From: Sphingopyxis panaciterrae
GTDB taxonomy: Bacteria > Pseudomonadota > Alphaproteobacteria > Sphingomonadales > Sphingomonadaceae
Assembly: GCF_011762125.1 (NCBI RefSeq)
Contig: NZ_JAASQN010000001.1
Coordinates: 558,001 to 622,000, forward strand
DNA length: 64,000 nt
Direction of reading: 5' to 3'
Shown here: positions 52,133-60,989 of the stretch, one piece after another
How positions within the stretch are numbered: the first letter of the stretch is position 1
Layout of the letters: the number at the start of each line of letters is the position of its first letter
Made by a program: the position numbers and the translations under genes
Notes under the pieces: model-generated
The model's input: the letters and a program-made list of their open reading frames with translations, nothing else
Told to the model about the DNA's origin: nothing
Database searches by the model: none

Positions 52133-53329
52133 ATGACCGGTGCGCCGCGGAGCGACGACAATCTGGCGCCCGCGCTCGCGGCGTCGGCAATCGAGATTCT
52201 CGCGCGCCTGATCGCGTTCGACACGACGTCGAGCGCATCGAACCTGGCGCTGATCGATTATGTCGAGGCGTATCTGGCGGAGCATGGCGTCGCCGCGCGG
52301 CGGATCGCCAACGCCGACGGCAGCAAGGCCAACCTGCTCGCCACGATCGGCCCTGCCGAAGCGCGCGGGCTGGTGTTGTCGGGGCATACCGACGTCGTCC
52401 CCGTCGCGGGCCAGCCGTGGAGCCGCGACCCGTTCACGCTCGCCGAGCATGAAGGGCGGCTCTACGGGCGCGGCACCGCCGACATGAAGAGCTTCATCGC
52501 GCTGGCGCTTGCCGCGGTGCCCTATCTGACGCCGCGCGCGATGACGCGCCCGGTCCATCTCGCCTTTTCCTACGACGAGGAAATCGGCTGCCTCGGTGCG
52601 CCCGACCTGATCGACGCGCTGGTCGCCGAGGGGCATCGCCCGGTCGCCGCGATCATCGGCGAACCGACCGAGATGGCGATCATCAACAGCCACAAGGGCA
52701 TCCACCTGTACGAAGTCGTCGTCACCGGGCGCGAGGCGCATTCGAGCCTGGTGCACGAGGGTGTGTCGGCGAACATGATCGCGATCGGGATTTTGAGCGT
52801 GCTGGGCCGGATTGCCGAAAGCGAGCGGGCCGACCATCGCGATGCGCGCTTCGATCCGCCGTGGTCGACGCTGACGGTGGGGACGATCCACGGCGGCACG
52901 GCGGCGAATATTCTCGCGCGCGAATGCCGCTTCACCTTCGACCTGCGCACGGTGCCCGACCGCGACGTCGATGCGGTGCTCGCGCCCTTCTGGGCGGCGG
53001 TCGAGGATGCGCGAACCCGGCTGAAGGACGAGGGCGAGGAAACCGGGGTCGCGGTGCAGGTGATTGCCGAGGTCCCGCCACTGCGGCGCGAGGAGGAAGG
53101 CGCGGCCGAACGGCTGGCCGCGATGCTGAGCGAAGTCGCGGCGCCCGCGGGCGCGGTATCCTATGGTGCCGAGGCGGGGCAGTTCCAGACGGCGGGCATG
53201 TCGACGGTGATCTGCGGCCCGGGCTCGATCGTCCAGGCGCACCGCCCCGACGAATATATCGAGGTGGCGCAGATCGAGGCGGGCGCGCGGTTCATGTCGA
53301 GGTTGATTGCGATGACCCATGCGGAGTAG
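52133..53329 (+). CDS. M20 peptidase, acetylornithine deacetylase (ArgE)-like N-acyl-amino acid hydrolase
   Basis: A 398-residue zinc amidohydrolase. M20 landmarks in order: SGHTDVVPVAGQPWSRDPF (His ligand), GRGTADMKSF (bridging Asp), SYDEEIGCLGAPD (catalytic Glu and ligand Glu), IGEPTEMAIINSHKG (Asp/Glu ligand region), a dimerisation lid with AHSSLVHEGVSAN, and the final ligand His in QAHRPDEYIEVAQ. It matches ArgE more than DapE. Located beside peptide/amino acid catabolic genes and not with arginine genes, so it probably deacylates an N-acyl amino acid substrate of this cluster. A weak ribosome site precedes ATG 52133. Confidence 0.87.
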   Translation: MTGAPRSDDNLAPALAASAIEILARLIAFDTTSSASNLALIDYVEAYLAEHGVAARRIANADGSKANLLATIGPAEARGLVLSGHTDVVPVAGQPWSRDPFTLAEHEGRLYGRGTADMKSFIALALAAVPYLTPRAMTRPVHLAFSYDEEIGCLGAPDLIDALVAEGHRPVAAIIGEPTEMAIINSHKGIHLYEVVVTGREAHSSLVHEGVSANMIAIGILSVLGRIAESERADHRDARFDPPWSTLTVGTIHGGTAANILARECRFTFDLRTVPDRDVDAVLAPFWAAVEDARTRLKDEGEETGVAVQVIAEVPPLRREEEGAAERLAAMLSEVAAPAGAVSYGAEAGQFQTAGMSTVICGPGSIVQAHRPDEYIEVAQIEAGARFMSRLIAMTHAE

Positions 53330-53338
53330 AGATCGGCG

Positions 53339-54097
53339 ATGCGCGCCGCCCGAACCAGATCCGATAAATCCGCCGAGCCGGCGGAGGTCCTCGACATAAG
53401 CGACGAGGTCGCCCGCCAGTCCTCGGGACAGAAGGTCTATGCCTTGCTGCGCGAGCAGATCCTGAATCTCGACCTGCCGCCGAATACCGAGCTCGACGAG
53501 GTTCAGTTCAGCCGCGAGCTGGGCTTTTCGCGCACCCCGATCCGCGAGGCGCTGATCCGGCTCGCGTCGGACAGCCTGGTCGTGCTGGCGCCGAACCGCG
53601 GCGCGCGCGTCGCACCGCTCGACCTCGATCAGGTGCCGCAGGTTCTGGAGGCGCTCGAGCTGTATGAGCGCGCGACGACGCGCTGGGCGGCGCTGCGCCG
53701 GCAGCCGCACCACCTCGACCTGCTCGAACAGCGCAACCGCGAGTTCGCCGTCGCGAGCGAAACGCGCGATCCGCGCCTGATCGTCGAGGCCAACTGGGCC
53801 TTTCACGACGCGATCAACCAGGCGTGCGGGAACAAGTTTTTGGCCGCGGACTGCTCGAAAATGCTGCGCGGGGTGATGCGCTTGTCGCTGCTGGCCTTTC
53901 GCCAGAATGGCGCGGCGCTGCTGAGCTATTCGGACGTCATCGAACAGCATGATCAGATGATCGACGCGATCCGCCGTGGCGACGCCGCCGAGGCCGAACG
54001 GCTGGTCTATGAGCATTCGGACGAATTCCGCGAGCGGATGAAGACCTTTGTCGCCGGTGCGAGCACCGCCGATTTCTCGCTGAACGGTCGCGGCTGA
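53339..54097 (+). CDS. GntR-family regulator (FadR/FCD subgroup)
   Basis: A 252-residue regulator. The N-terminal GntR winged helix is KVYALLREQILNLDLPPNTE with ELGFSRTPIREALIRLASDS as the recognition part. The all-helical FCD effector domain (about 105-235) has ELYERATTRWAAL, NWAFHDAINQACGN (metal-ligand Asp/His) and a late HDQMIDAIRRGDAAEAERLV His. FCD regulators bind carboxylate or amino acid ligands through a metal. It follows the M20 gene by nine bases and faces the MFS-S9-TonB receptor operon; it probably controls the whole 52133-64000 cluster. Confidence 0.88.
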   Translation: MRAARTRSDKSAEPAEVLDISDEVARQSSGQKVYALLREQILNLDLPPNTELDEVQFSRELGFSRTPIREALIRLASDSLVVLAPNRGARVAPLDLDQVPQVLEALELYERATTRWAALRRQPHHLDLLEQRNREFAVASETRDPRLIVEANWAFHDAINQACGNKFLAADCSKMLRGVMRLSLLAFRQNGAALLSYSDVIEQHDQMIDAIRRGDAAEAERLVYEHSDEFRERMKTFVAGASTADFSLNGRG

Positions 54098-54106
54098 ACC
54101 GCGGCC
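54086..54106. terminator. Hairpin over the GntR stop at a convergent junction
   Basis: GGTCGCGG-CTGAA-CCGCGGCC, eight pairs (one G:T), with the GntR stop in the loop. The MFS gene ends eight bases later on the other strand. No T-run. Confidence 0.45.
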
Positions 54107-54113
54107 GCCCGCT

Positions 54114-55415
54114 TCAATCCTCCAGATCGTCCGCGACCTTGGCACTTGCGCGGTAGAAGAAGAAGGCGGTCGGCACGGTCAGCGCCATGACGATGATCAG
54201 CGCGTAGCGCAGCCCTGCGGGGCCGTGGATCGCGCTGAAATGATCGCTGAGCGCGCCGGTGATCACCGGCCCGAGGCCGAAGCCCAGGAGATTGCCGAAG
54301 AAGAGCACGACCGCGATCGCCGTCGCCCGCCGCGCGCTGCCGCACACCGCGTGGATCGCGGCGAAGGCCGCAGGTAGCGCGGCGTAGAGCAGGATGCCGC
54401 CGATCGTGCTGACGACGAGGAAGGTCGGCAGGTCGTCGATCAGGAACATCGCGCAATTGGGCACCGCCGCGAGGCCGAAGGCGATGGCGGGGAAACGGAC
54501 GATCCAGCGCGGATCGCGCCGCGACAGCGCATCCTGGATCGCGCCGCCGGCGAGGCTGCCGATCAGCACCCCGAGCGCCGAAGTGGCGCCGTAATAGAGC
54601 CCGGCCTGCTCGATCGGGCTTTCGATCACGCGCACGAGATAGGAGGGGACGAAGACGAGCGAGCCATAGGCGGCGAAATGATAGAGGGTGAAGCCCGCGA
54701 GCATCAGCACGAACGAGCGTTTTCCGGCGAGGCGGCTGACCGACGTGCGAAAATCCTCGGCACTGCCGCGCGACACCGCGGCATCGACGCGCGAGCGTGG
54801 TTCGTCGAGCACCCAATAGACGAGCGCGGCGATCAGGAGGCCGGGCAGACCGAAAGCGATGAGCGTGGTGCGCCAGCCATAGGCGGCGACGAGCTGCGAT
54901 CCCGCCGACAGGCCGATCAGATAACCGACGGTCCCCGATGTCGCGAAGATGCCGATCGCGCGGGCGCGTTGCGCGGTCGGGAAATAATCGACGATCAGCG
55001 ACTGGGCGGGCGGCGTCGCGCCGGCTTCGCCGACCCCGACCCCGATGCGCGCGAGCAGCAGCTGCCAGAAGCTGGCCGCGGCGGCGCACAGCATTGTCAT
55101 GACGCTCCACACCGAGATCGCGACCGCGATCAGCTTCTTGCGATTGCCGCGATCGGCAAAGCGCGCGATCGGCAGGCCAAAGGCCGAATAGAGCAAGGCG
55201 AAGGAAAGACCGCTGAGCAGGCCGAGCTGGGTGTCGGAGACCTGGAATTCATGCTTGATCGGTTCGAGCAGCACCGAAATGACGACACGGTCGATCGAAC
55301 TCGACGCGCCGACGAGGAACAGGATCGCGAGGAACAGCCAGCGGCGCGAGGGGGTATAGAGATGCGCCGCGCCGCCGCCCGCTGCGGCGGCGGGGGGTGG
55401 GTTAGCGGCCGCCAT
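54114..55415 (-). CDS. MFS transporter (spinster-like family)
   Basis: A 12-helix carrier of about 433 residues. Opening helix ILFLVGASSSIDRVVISVLL, then LGLLSGLSFALLYSAFGLPI and the loop ARFADRGNRKKLIAVA. Same subtype as the carrier at 15708. The ATG at 55415 (MAAANPPPAA) overlaps the end of the S9 peptidase gene by 14 bases, so the two are coupled; the longer frame upstream lies inside the peptidase gene. Probably carries peptides, amino acids or their derivatives over the inner membrane for the same pathway. Confidence 0.85.
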   Translation of the reverse strand: MAAANPPPAAAAGGGAAHLYTPSRRWLFLAILFLVGASSSIDRVVISVLLEPIKHEFQVSDTQLGLLSGLSFALLYSAFGLPIARFADRGNRKKLIAVAISVWSVMTMLCAAAASFWQLLLARIGVGVGEAGATPPAQSLIVDYFPTAQRARAIGIFATSGTVGYLIGLSAGSQLVAAYGWRTTLIAFGLPGLLIAALVYWVLDEPRSRVDAAVSRGSAEDFRTSVSRLAGKRSFVLMLAGFTLYHFAAYGSLVFVPSYLVRVIESPIEQAGLYYGATSALGVLIGSLAGGAIQDALSRRDPRWIVRFPAIAFGLAAVPNCAMFLIDDLPTFLVVSTIGGILLYAALPAAFAAIHAVCGSARRATAIAVVLFFGNLLGFGLGPVITGALSDHFSAIHGPAGLRYALIIVMALTVPTAFFFYRASAKVADDLED

Positions 55416-57405
55416 TGCGGCCTTCCCACTGTGCGAACCAGCGCAGCACGCGCGTTCCCTGATCGATCTGTGCTTCGTAGCGCGCCGCGGCATGGCCTTC
55501 CTCGGGATAGAGGACCAGTTCGGTCGGCACGTCGGCGAGGACGAGGGCGTGGTGAAACTGCACCGCCTGCGCCGGCGGCGTGGTCTTGTCCATCTCGCCC
55601 GCGATCAGCAATGTCGGGGTCGTCACCTTGTTGGCATGGGCGAGCGGGCTGCGCTGGTCGAAGGTGCCGCCGACGTCATAGGGATCGCCGCCCGAATATA
55701 TCGAAAGGAATTCGGGATGGTGCGCGGTGAAATATTGGCTGCGCATGTCGGTCAGCGGTGCGATCGCGCAGGCGGCCTGGAAGCGCTGCGTCTGGCCGAC
55801 GAGCCAGGTCGTCATGAAGCCGCCATAGCTGCCGCCGGTGACGAACAGCCGGCTGCCGTCCACCGAATGGTGGGCGATCACATGGTCGATGCCCGCCAGA
55901 ATGTCGTGCATATCCTCGCCCGCCATGTCGCCGATCACGCGCGACGCGAAATCGAGCCCGCGCCCCGAACTGCCGCGCGGGTTGGGGAAGAGCACGGCAT
56001 AACCCGAACTGACGAGCAGCGCCGCGAGCGGGTTGTCGAACGTCCAGCTATCGCGGAACAGGTGCGAGGGGCCGCCGTGGATGAAGGCGACGAGCGGCGG
56101 GCGTTCGACCCCCTCGGGCATTGCGAGATAGCCAAGAATGTCGAGCCCGTCGCGACCCTGCCAGCGTACGACTTCGGCGGGCTTCATCCTTGCCTGGACG
56201 GTCGCGAGGCCGGGCGGGGTGAGGTCGAGCAACATCCGTTCGCCCGCTGCGTCCGAGCGCGCGAGATAGGGATAGCGGTCGAAGGCATGGCCGGGGACAA
56301 GCACGGTATCGTGCTCTGCGGGGACCGCATAGGGCACCTTGCGGCCCGCCGTGCCCGATGCCTGCCATTCGATGGTGACGGTGCCGCTTGCGACGTCGAG
56401 CGTTCCCGCAACCGACCCCGGCGCGGCGAAGCCCGTGAAGAAGAGGCGGTTCGCGTCGCGCCAGGCGAGCGCCGAGACCTGCGCGCCGATATCGGGTTCG
56501 CGCGCCGCGCCGGTCGCGCGGTCGTAGAGGGTCAGCGAGCCGAGCTGGACGGTGCGGTGGAAGCGGCCTTCGATCACCGCAATCGTCCGGCCATCGGGTG
56601 ACGCGGTCACGCCCGCGAGTTCAACCTGGGGGGCGGCGAAGCGTTCGAAGGCGCCGCCCGCCGCCGGGGCGATCGCAATTTCGGTCTGGTACCAGCCGCC
56701 TTCGGTCGGGCTGGCCGAGGTGATCGCGACGACCGCGCCGGGGCCGCACCAGTCGGCTTCCCACACATTCTGGCCGTCGGCGCCGACGCGGGTCAAGGCG
56801 CCGGTCCCGATGTCGAGGATGCGCGCGTGGCGCCACAGCCCGTCATGGCTGCCGGTTTCGACCGTCGGCATCCACGAGGGGCGTTCGCCGCCGTCACCGC
56901 CGCCGATCCGCGCCGTCGCCGCCGACCCCGCGGCATCGGCGCCCGCGTCGGCGCTCTGGATCAGAATCTGGCGGCTATCCGCCGCCCAGACGAAAGCTTC
57001 CACCGCCTCGCCGGCGATCGGCGCGGGCGCCACGGCGCGGCCGGGGGTGTCGGCCGATGCGATCATCAACTGGAAATTGCCCGCGCCATGGTTGCGGTCG
57101 GACAGGAAGGCGAGCCAGCGGCCGTCGGGCGACCATTTCGGCTGGCTGTCGTTTGCGTCGTCGCTGCCGAGCAGGGTCACCCCGCCGCCGGGCGCAAGCA
57201 AGCCGATCCGCGTGACCGGGAAGCCGCCGCCTTCGCGCATCATCGGGCCCGAAAAGGCGATGACGCCGCTGACCGGGTTCGCCGCGACATGGACGATGCC
57301 GTGAAATTGCGCTGCGCCGGGGCGATAGAGCCGCTCGAAATAATCGCGCACCTGCGCTTCGATGGAGTCGGCGGAAGAGGGGAGATCGCTATCGGGGGAG
57401 GCCAC
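55402..57405 (-). CDS. S9 serine peptidase (acylaminoacyl-/dipeptidyl-peptidase type)
   Basis: A 667-residue enzyme. The N-terminal beta-propeller has PD40-like blades (SQPKWSPDGRWLAFLSDRNH, TASPDGRTIAVIEGRF). The hydrolase domain has PPLVAFIHGGPSHLFRDSWT, nucleophile RLFVTGGSYGGFMTTWLVG (Ser526), an Asp in LIAGEMDKTTPPAQ and His in LVLYPEEGHAAARYE. It removes acylated or plain N-terminal residues from small peptides. No signal peptide. I chose GTG 57405 (reads VASPDSDLPS) because AAAGG sits seven bases before it; a TTG at 57459 overlaps the receptor stop but is less likely. A terminator-like hairpin lies between the receptor stop and this start. Confidence 0.87.
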   Translation of the reverse strand: MASPDSDLPSSADSIEAQVRDYFERLYRPGAAQFHGIVHVAANPVSGVIAFSGPMMREGGGFPVTRIGLLAPGGGVTLLGSDDANDSQPKWSPDGRWLAFLSDRNHGAGNFQLMIASADTPGRAVAPAPIAGEAVEAFVWAADSRQILIQSADAGADAAGSAATARIGGGDGGERPSWMPTVETGSHDGLWRHARILDIGTGALTRVGADGQNVWEADWCGPGAVVAITSASPTEGGWYQTEIAIAPAAGGAFERFAAPQVELAGVTASPDGRTIAVIEGRFHRTVQLGSLTLYDRATGAAREPDIGAQVSALAWRDANRLFFTGFAAPGSVAGTLDVASGTVTIEWQASGTAGRKVPYAVPAEHDTVLVPGHAFDRYPYLARSDAAGERMLLDLTPPGLATVQARMKPAEVVRWQGRDGLDILGYLAMPEGVERPPLVAFIHGGPSHLFRDSWTFDNPLAALLVSSGYAVLFPNPRGSSGRGLDFASRVIGDMAGEDMHDILAGIDHVIAHHSVDGSRLFVTGGSYGGFMTTWLVGQTQRFQAACAIAPLTDMRSQYFTAHHPEFLSIYSGGDPYDVGGTFDQRSPLAHANKVTTPTLLIAGEMDKTTPPAQAVQFHHALVLADVPTELVLYPEEGHAAARYEAQIDQGTRVLRWFAQWEGRNGGR

Positions 57406-57417
57406 GGGCAAACCTTT

Positions 57418-57447
57418 AAAAAGCAGGGGCCGGATCGCTCCGGCCCC
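57418..57447 (-). terminator. Rho-independent terminator or attenuator between TonB receptor and S9 peptidase
   Basis: On the minus strand a perfect nine-pair stem GGGGCCGGA/TCCGGCCCC (57426-57447, four-base loop) is followed by TGC and five Ts (57422-57418). It starts nine bases after the receptor stop and ends before the peptidase ribosome site, so it would lower transcription of the peptidase and MFS genes relative to the receptor. Confidence 0.7.
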
Positions 57448-57455
57448 CAGGAGAC

Positions 57456-59573
57456 TCAATAACGGAATTCGAACTGCAGGCCCACGGTGCGTGGACGCAC
57501 GCGATATTCCTGGCTGATGTCCGTCGGCGGCTGGGTGATGCCGTTCCAGTTGCCGATATTTTCGACATAGAGCGAGGCGGTCCAGTTGTCGGGCGATTCG
57601 AGCCCGATGCTGCCGCGCGCCAGCAGCGGTTCGTCGCTGAGGAAATAGCGCGCGGCGCCCGACGCGAGCAGGCGTGCGGGGATCTTCGACCGATAGGTCA
57701 GCGATCCCGACAGCACGCCCTTCAGCCCCGCCTTGCCGACCGGGAAGCGATAATCGAGGAAGCCGCTCGCCGTATATTCGGGCGAGAAGGCGAGCCGGTC
57801 GCCCTTTTGGTAGAGGGTGACGGGGCCGCCCGCGGTCTGGGTGATGATCGGACCCGACAGGTCGAGGCCGTTCCAGCTGAAGGTGCCGCCGATGTCGAGC
57901 CCTTCGATCGGGTGCGCGGTCAGCGCGAGGTCGGCGCCGAAGCCGCTCGCCTTCGGCCCGTTGACCGACGCCGCGAAGACGACGCCGTCGATATCGACGT
58001 TCAGATTCTGCTGAATATCCTTCCAGTCGATATAATAGACGGCGGCATCGAAGGTCAGCGCGCCGTCGAGCAGGCTGCCCTTGGCGCCGACTTCATAGTT
58101 GGACAGGCGGTCGGCCTTGACCGGCGGGATGCCGGGGGCGGTGCGGATGATCGTCGGGCTCTGGTTGAAACCGCTGCGGAAGCCCTGCGAATAGGAGGCA
58201 TAGGCGGTGAACTTGCGGCTCGGCAGCCAGGTGATCACCGCGCGCGGGGTGATCGCGTCGAAGGTGTCGGTGCGGCGCGCGAGCGGCTGGTCCGGGTTGC
58301 CGGTCGTCGGCGTCAGTTCGATCTGCGTCACGCGATCCTTGAAATAGCGCAGCCCGCCGGTGACTTCGAGCGTGCCGTCCATGAAGCGCCGGGTGACTTC
58401 GCCGAACGCCGCGAACGAGCGCGACTTGTCGCGGAAGTTGATCGGCGCGGGGAGGACGAACAGCGTCTGGTGGAGGAGATCGGACGCGTCGCGATAAAAG
58501 CCGCCGACCGACCAGCGCCAGTCGCCGCTGCCGGTCGAATTGATCAGCACTTCCTCGGTGAAGATCTTTGATTCGATTTCGGTGTGCAGCGTCTGGTTGG
58601 CGCCGAGGTTGGTATAATCGCGCTCGCTCAAATTGGAGAATTTGAGGTAGCTTGTGGCGCTCGACACTTCGAAGCTGCCGAAATCATAGCCAAACTTGCC
58701 GCTGAACGCGTCATAGTTGAGCTTTTGCGGCAGCGCGACGGTCGTCGTCTGGAGGCCGGCATCGTTCGCATAATTGGGCGAATCCTGGTCGATGCGCGAA
58801 ATCCACGCCGACAGGCCGAAGCTGAAATTGTCGGTCGGCTGGCCGTTGAGCTTGATGCGGATGTTGCGCGACTGGCTGTCGTTCGCATTCTTCACCCCGC
58901 GCGCCGGCTGTTCGATCCAGCCGCCCGAATTTTCGAAGCCGCCGACGACGCGAAGGCCAAGCTTGCCTTCGACGAGCGGGATGTTGACCGCCATGTCGCC
59001 GCGATAGCTGGGGTCGCCATTCTGGGTCGCCGCGACGCCGGCGCGCGTCTTGATTTCGAAGCGGTCGAGGTTGGCGTCGTTGGTGAGGACGCGCACGACG
59101 CCGTTCAGCGCGTTGGCGCCGTAAAGCGTGCCCTGCGGCCCGCGCAGCACTTCGATCCGCGACATGTCATAGGCGTTGGTGTCGGGCAGGATCGCCGACT
59201 TGACGAGGCCGAACGGGACCGAATCGATATAGAAGGCCGAGGTGCTCGACCCCGCGAGCGTCGCACCGTTCGCGGCGACGCCGCGGATCGTCAGCTGGGT
59301 CGCGCCGCCCTGCGGCGAATTGGTGATCGAGATGCCGGCGACCGAACGCAGCGCTTCCGAAACGCCGCCGCTGGCCTGCGCGTCGAGATCCTTGCCGCCG
59401 AGCGAGGTGATCGAGATCGGCACGTCCTGGAGCCGTTCCTCGCGCTTTTGCGCGGTCACGACGATCTCGTCCGCACCCGCGCCATCTTCGGCGGTCTGCG
59501 CCGCCGCGGGCATCGCCCAGAGCAGCGCGCCCACGACGCAAAGGCCCGTTCCGGTCTTCAACTTGTTACGCAT
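57456..59573 (-). CDS. TonB-dependent outer-membrane receptor
   Basis: A 705-residue receptor: signal MRNKLKTGTGLCVVGALLWA (cleavage at AAA-Q), TonB box DEIVVTAQKREERLQDVPIS, plug with IEVLRGPQGTLYGANALNG and a barrel ending VGLQFEFRY. ATG 59573 follows AAGGGGAC. The downstream genes on its strand are the S9 peptidase and MFS carrier; on the other strand lie the thioesterase-SDR-BKACE-OCD-AcnX genes 178 bases away. It probably brings in the peptide or amino acid conjugate degraded by this cluster. Confidence 0.9.
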   Translation of the reverse strand: MRNKLKTGTGLCVVGALLWAMPAAAQTAEDGAGADEIVVTAQKREERLQDVPISITSLGGKDLDAQASGGVSEALRSVAGISITNSPQGGATQLTIRGVAANGATLAGSSTSAFYIDSVPFGLVKSAILPDTNAYDMSRIEVLRGPQGTLYGANALNGVVRVLTNDANLDRFEIKTRAGVAATQNGDPSYRGDMAVNIPLVEGKLGLRVVGGFENSGGWIEQPARGVKNANDSQSRNIRIKLNGQPTDNFSFGLSAWISRIDQDSPNYANDAGLQTTTVALPQKLNYDAFSGKFGYDFGSFEVSSATSYLKFSNLSERDYTNLGANQTLHTEIESKIFTEEVLINSTGSGDWRWSVGGFYRDASDLLHQTLFVLPAPINFRDKSRSFAAFGEVTRRFMDGTLEVTGGLRYFKDRVTQIELTPTTGNPDQPLARRTDTFDAITPRAVITWLPSRKFTAYASYSQGFRSGFNQSPTIIRTAPGIPPVKADRLSNYEVGAKGSLLDGALTFDAAVYYIDWKDIQQNLNVDIDGVVFAASVNGPKASGFGADLALTAHPIEGLDIGGTFSWNGLDLSGPIITQTAGGPVTLYQKGDRLAFSPEYTASGFLDYRFPVGKAGLKGVLSGSLTYRSKIPARLLASGAARYFLSDEPLLARGSIGLESPDNWTASLYVENIGNWNGITQPPTDISQEYRVRPRTVGLQFEFRY

Positions 59574-59751
59574 GATGTCCCCTTTTGCATGTTTTCATGA
59601 TTGTGACGAGAGTGCGGATAATCAATGAACACATTGTGTATAATCTGTGTAGACAAGTCAAGCGGGGGGGATTAATTCGGTCGGCACCGGCCGGCAAAGG
59701 CCCGGAACATGGCTGGCAAGCGGCCGGCAAAAGGCTGACGAAAGGGATGAT

Positions 59752-60216
59752 ATGGAGCCGGAAACGGTCATCGAAACAGTGGGAAGCGTGCCCGTCGCGA
59801 CCTTTCGCGGAGTCGTTTTTCCGTGGCACTGCGATGCGATGGGCCATATGTCGGTGCAGCATCAGATGCCGCTGCTCGACAATGCGGTCTATCATCTGCT
59901 CGCCTATTTCGGTCCCGTGGCGGGGATTGCCGATGGGCGCCGCGCCGGCTGGGCCGACGTGTCGCACGAGATTCGCTATCTGCACGAGCTGGTGGCGGGC
60001 GATCTGCTGATCCTTGCCAGCGGCATCGTGTCGGTGGGGCGCACGTCGATCCGCCATCGCACGATCATGACGCGGCGGCCCGATGCGACCGCCTGCACGA
60101 TATTGGAGGGCGTCACCGTCCGCTTCGACCTTGATGAACGCAAGGCGACGCCGCTGTCCGAGCGCGAGCGCGCCATCGCCGCGCGGCTGATGCTGCCCGC
60201 CGGGCAAGCCGACTGA
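59752..60216 (+). CDS. Hotdog-fold acyl-CoA thioesterase (4HBT-like)
   Basis: A 154-residue hotdog protein. The 4-hydroxybenzoyl-CoA thioesterase-type active-site region is FPWHCDAMGHMSVQHQMPLL, with the DxxGHM motif. VSHEIRYLHELVAGDLLIL gives the central beta strands. ATG 59752 has AAGGGATG just upstream. In carnitine-degradation operons a thioesterase of this kind hydrolyses betainyl-CoA made by a BKACE enzyme; an SDR and a BKACE follow here, so it likely cuts the CoA ester those produce. First gene of the rightward operon. Confidence 0.82.
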   Translation: MEPETVIETVGSVPVATFRGVVFPWHCDAMGHMSVQHQMPLLDNAVYHLLAYFGPVAGIADGRRAGWADVSHEIRYLHELVAGDLLILASGIVSVGRTSIRHRTIMTRRPDATACTILEGVTVRFDLDERKATPLSERERAIAARLMLPAGQAD

Positions 60217-60230
60217 ACACAGGAGATATT

Positions 60231-60989
60231 ATGGAACGAGTGCTGGTTACGGGCGCGGGAGACAGCGTCGGACGCGCGATCGCCGAACGCTTTCTGAAAA
60301 AGGGCGCCAAGGTGCACATCTGCGACGTGCGCGGCGATGCCGTCGCTGCGACGCTGGCGGCCAATCCGGGAATGAGCGGCAGCGTCACCGACGTCGGGGT
60401 GCGCGCCGAGGTCGACGCCTTGTTCGCCGACGTCCGCGCGCATGTCGGCGAACTGACGATCCTGGTCAATGTCGTCGGCATGGCGGGTCCGCGCGCGCCG
60501 ATCGAGGACATCGACGAGGACGAATGGGACAAGACGATCGCGGTCAACCTGTCGGGCATGTTCTACACGATGAAGCGCGCCGTCCCGATGCTGAAAGCGA
60601 ATGGCGGCGGGTCGATCGTCAATTTCTCGACCTGTTCGACGCGCACCGGCATTCCGTTCCGCGCCCCCTATATCGCGTCGAAGGCGGGGGTCGAGGGGCT
60701 GACGAAGAACAGCGCGCGTGAGCTGGGCCCGTCGGGCATTCGCGTCAACGCGATCCTGCCCGGGATCATCAACAACGACCGCTTCCGCTTCATCGTCCAG
60801 CGCAACGTCGATGCGACGGGGCGCAGCTTCGAAGACATTGAGAACGACTATCTCAAATATGTGTCGCTGCGCTGCAAGGTCGAACTCGAGGAGTTCGCCG
60901 ACATGGTCGAATTCATCACCTCGGACGCCGGCAAGAAGATCACCGGCGAGGTCATCGCGGTGAGCGGCAATATGGAATGGGAAGAATGA
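60231..60989 (+). CDS. Short-chain dehydrogenase/reductase (beta-hydroxy acid oxidation, inferred)
   Basis: A 252-residue classical SDR. NAD(P) loop VLVTGAGDSVGRAIAERFLK, with Asp in IHVCD-like position (VHICDVRGDA) favouring NAD+. Catalytic residues: Ser in IVNFSTCSTRTG, Tyr and Lys in APYIASKAGVEGLTK. The C-terminus ends in the usual SGNMEWEE. RBS CAGGAGAT. The BKACE gene overlaps its stop by four bases (ATGA). By analogy with carnitine dehydrogenase before BKACE, it would oxidise a beta-hydroxy acid to the beta-keto acid; the true substrate is unknown. Confidence 0.85.
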   Translation: MERVLVTGAGDSVGRAIAERFLKKGAKVHICDVRGDAVAATLAANPGMSGSVTDVGVRAEVDALFADVRAHVGELTILVNVVGMAGPRAPIEDIDEDEWDKTIAVNLSGMFYTMKRAVPMLKANGGGSIVNFSTCSTRTGIPFRAPYIASKAGVEGLTKNSARELGPSGIRVNAILPGIINNDRFRFIVQRNVDATGRSFEDIENDYLKYVSLRCKVELEEFADMVEFITSDAGKKITGEVIAVSGNMEWEE

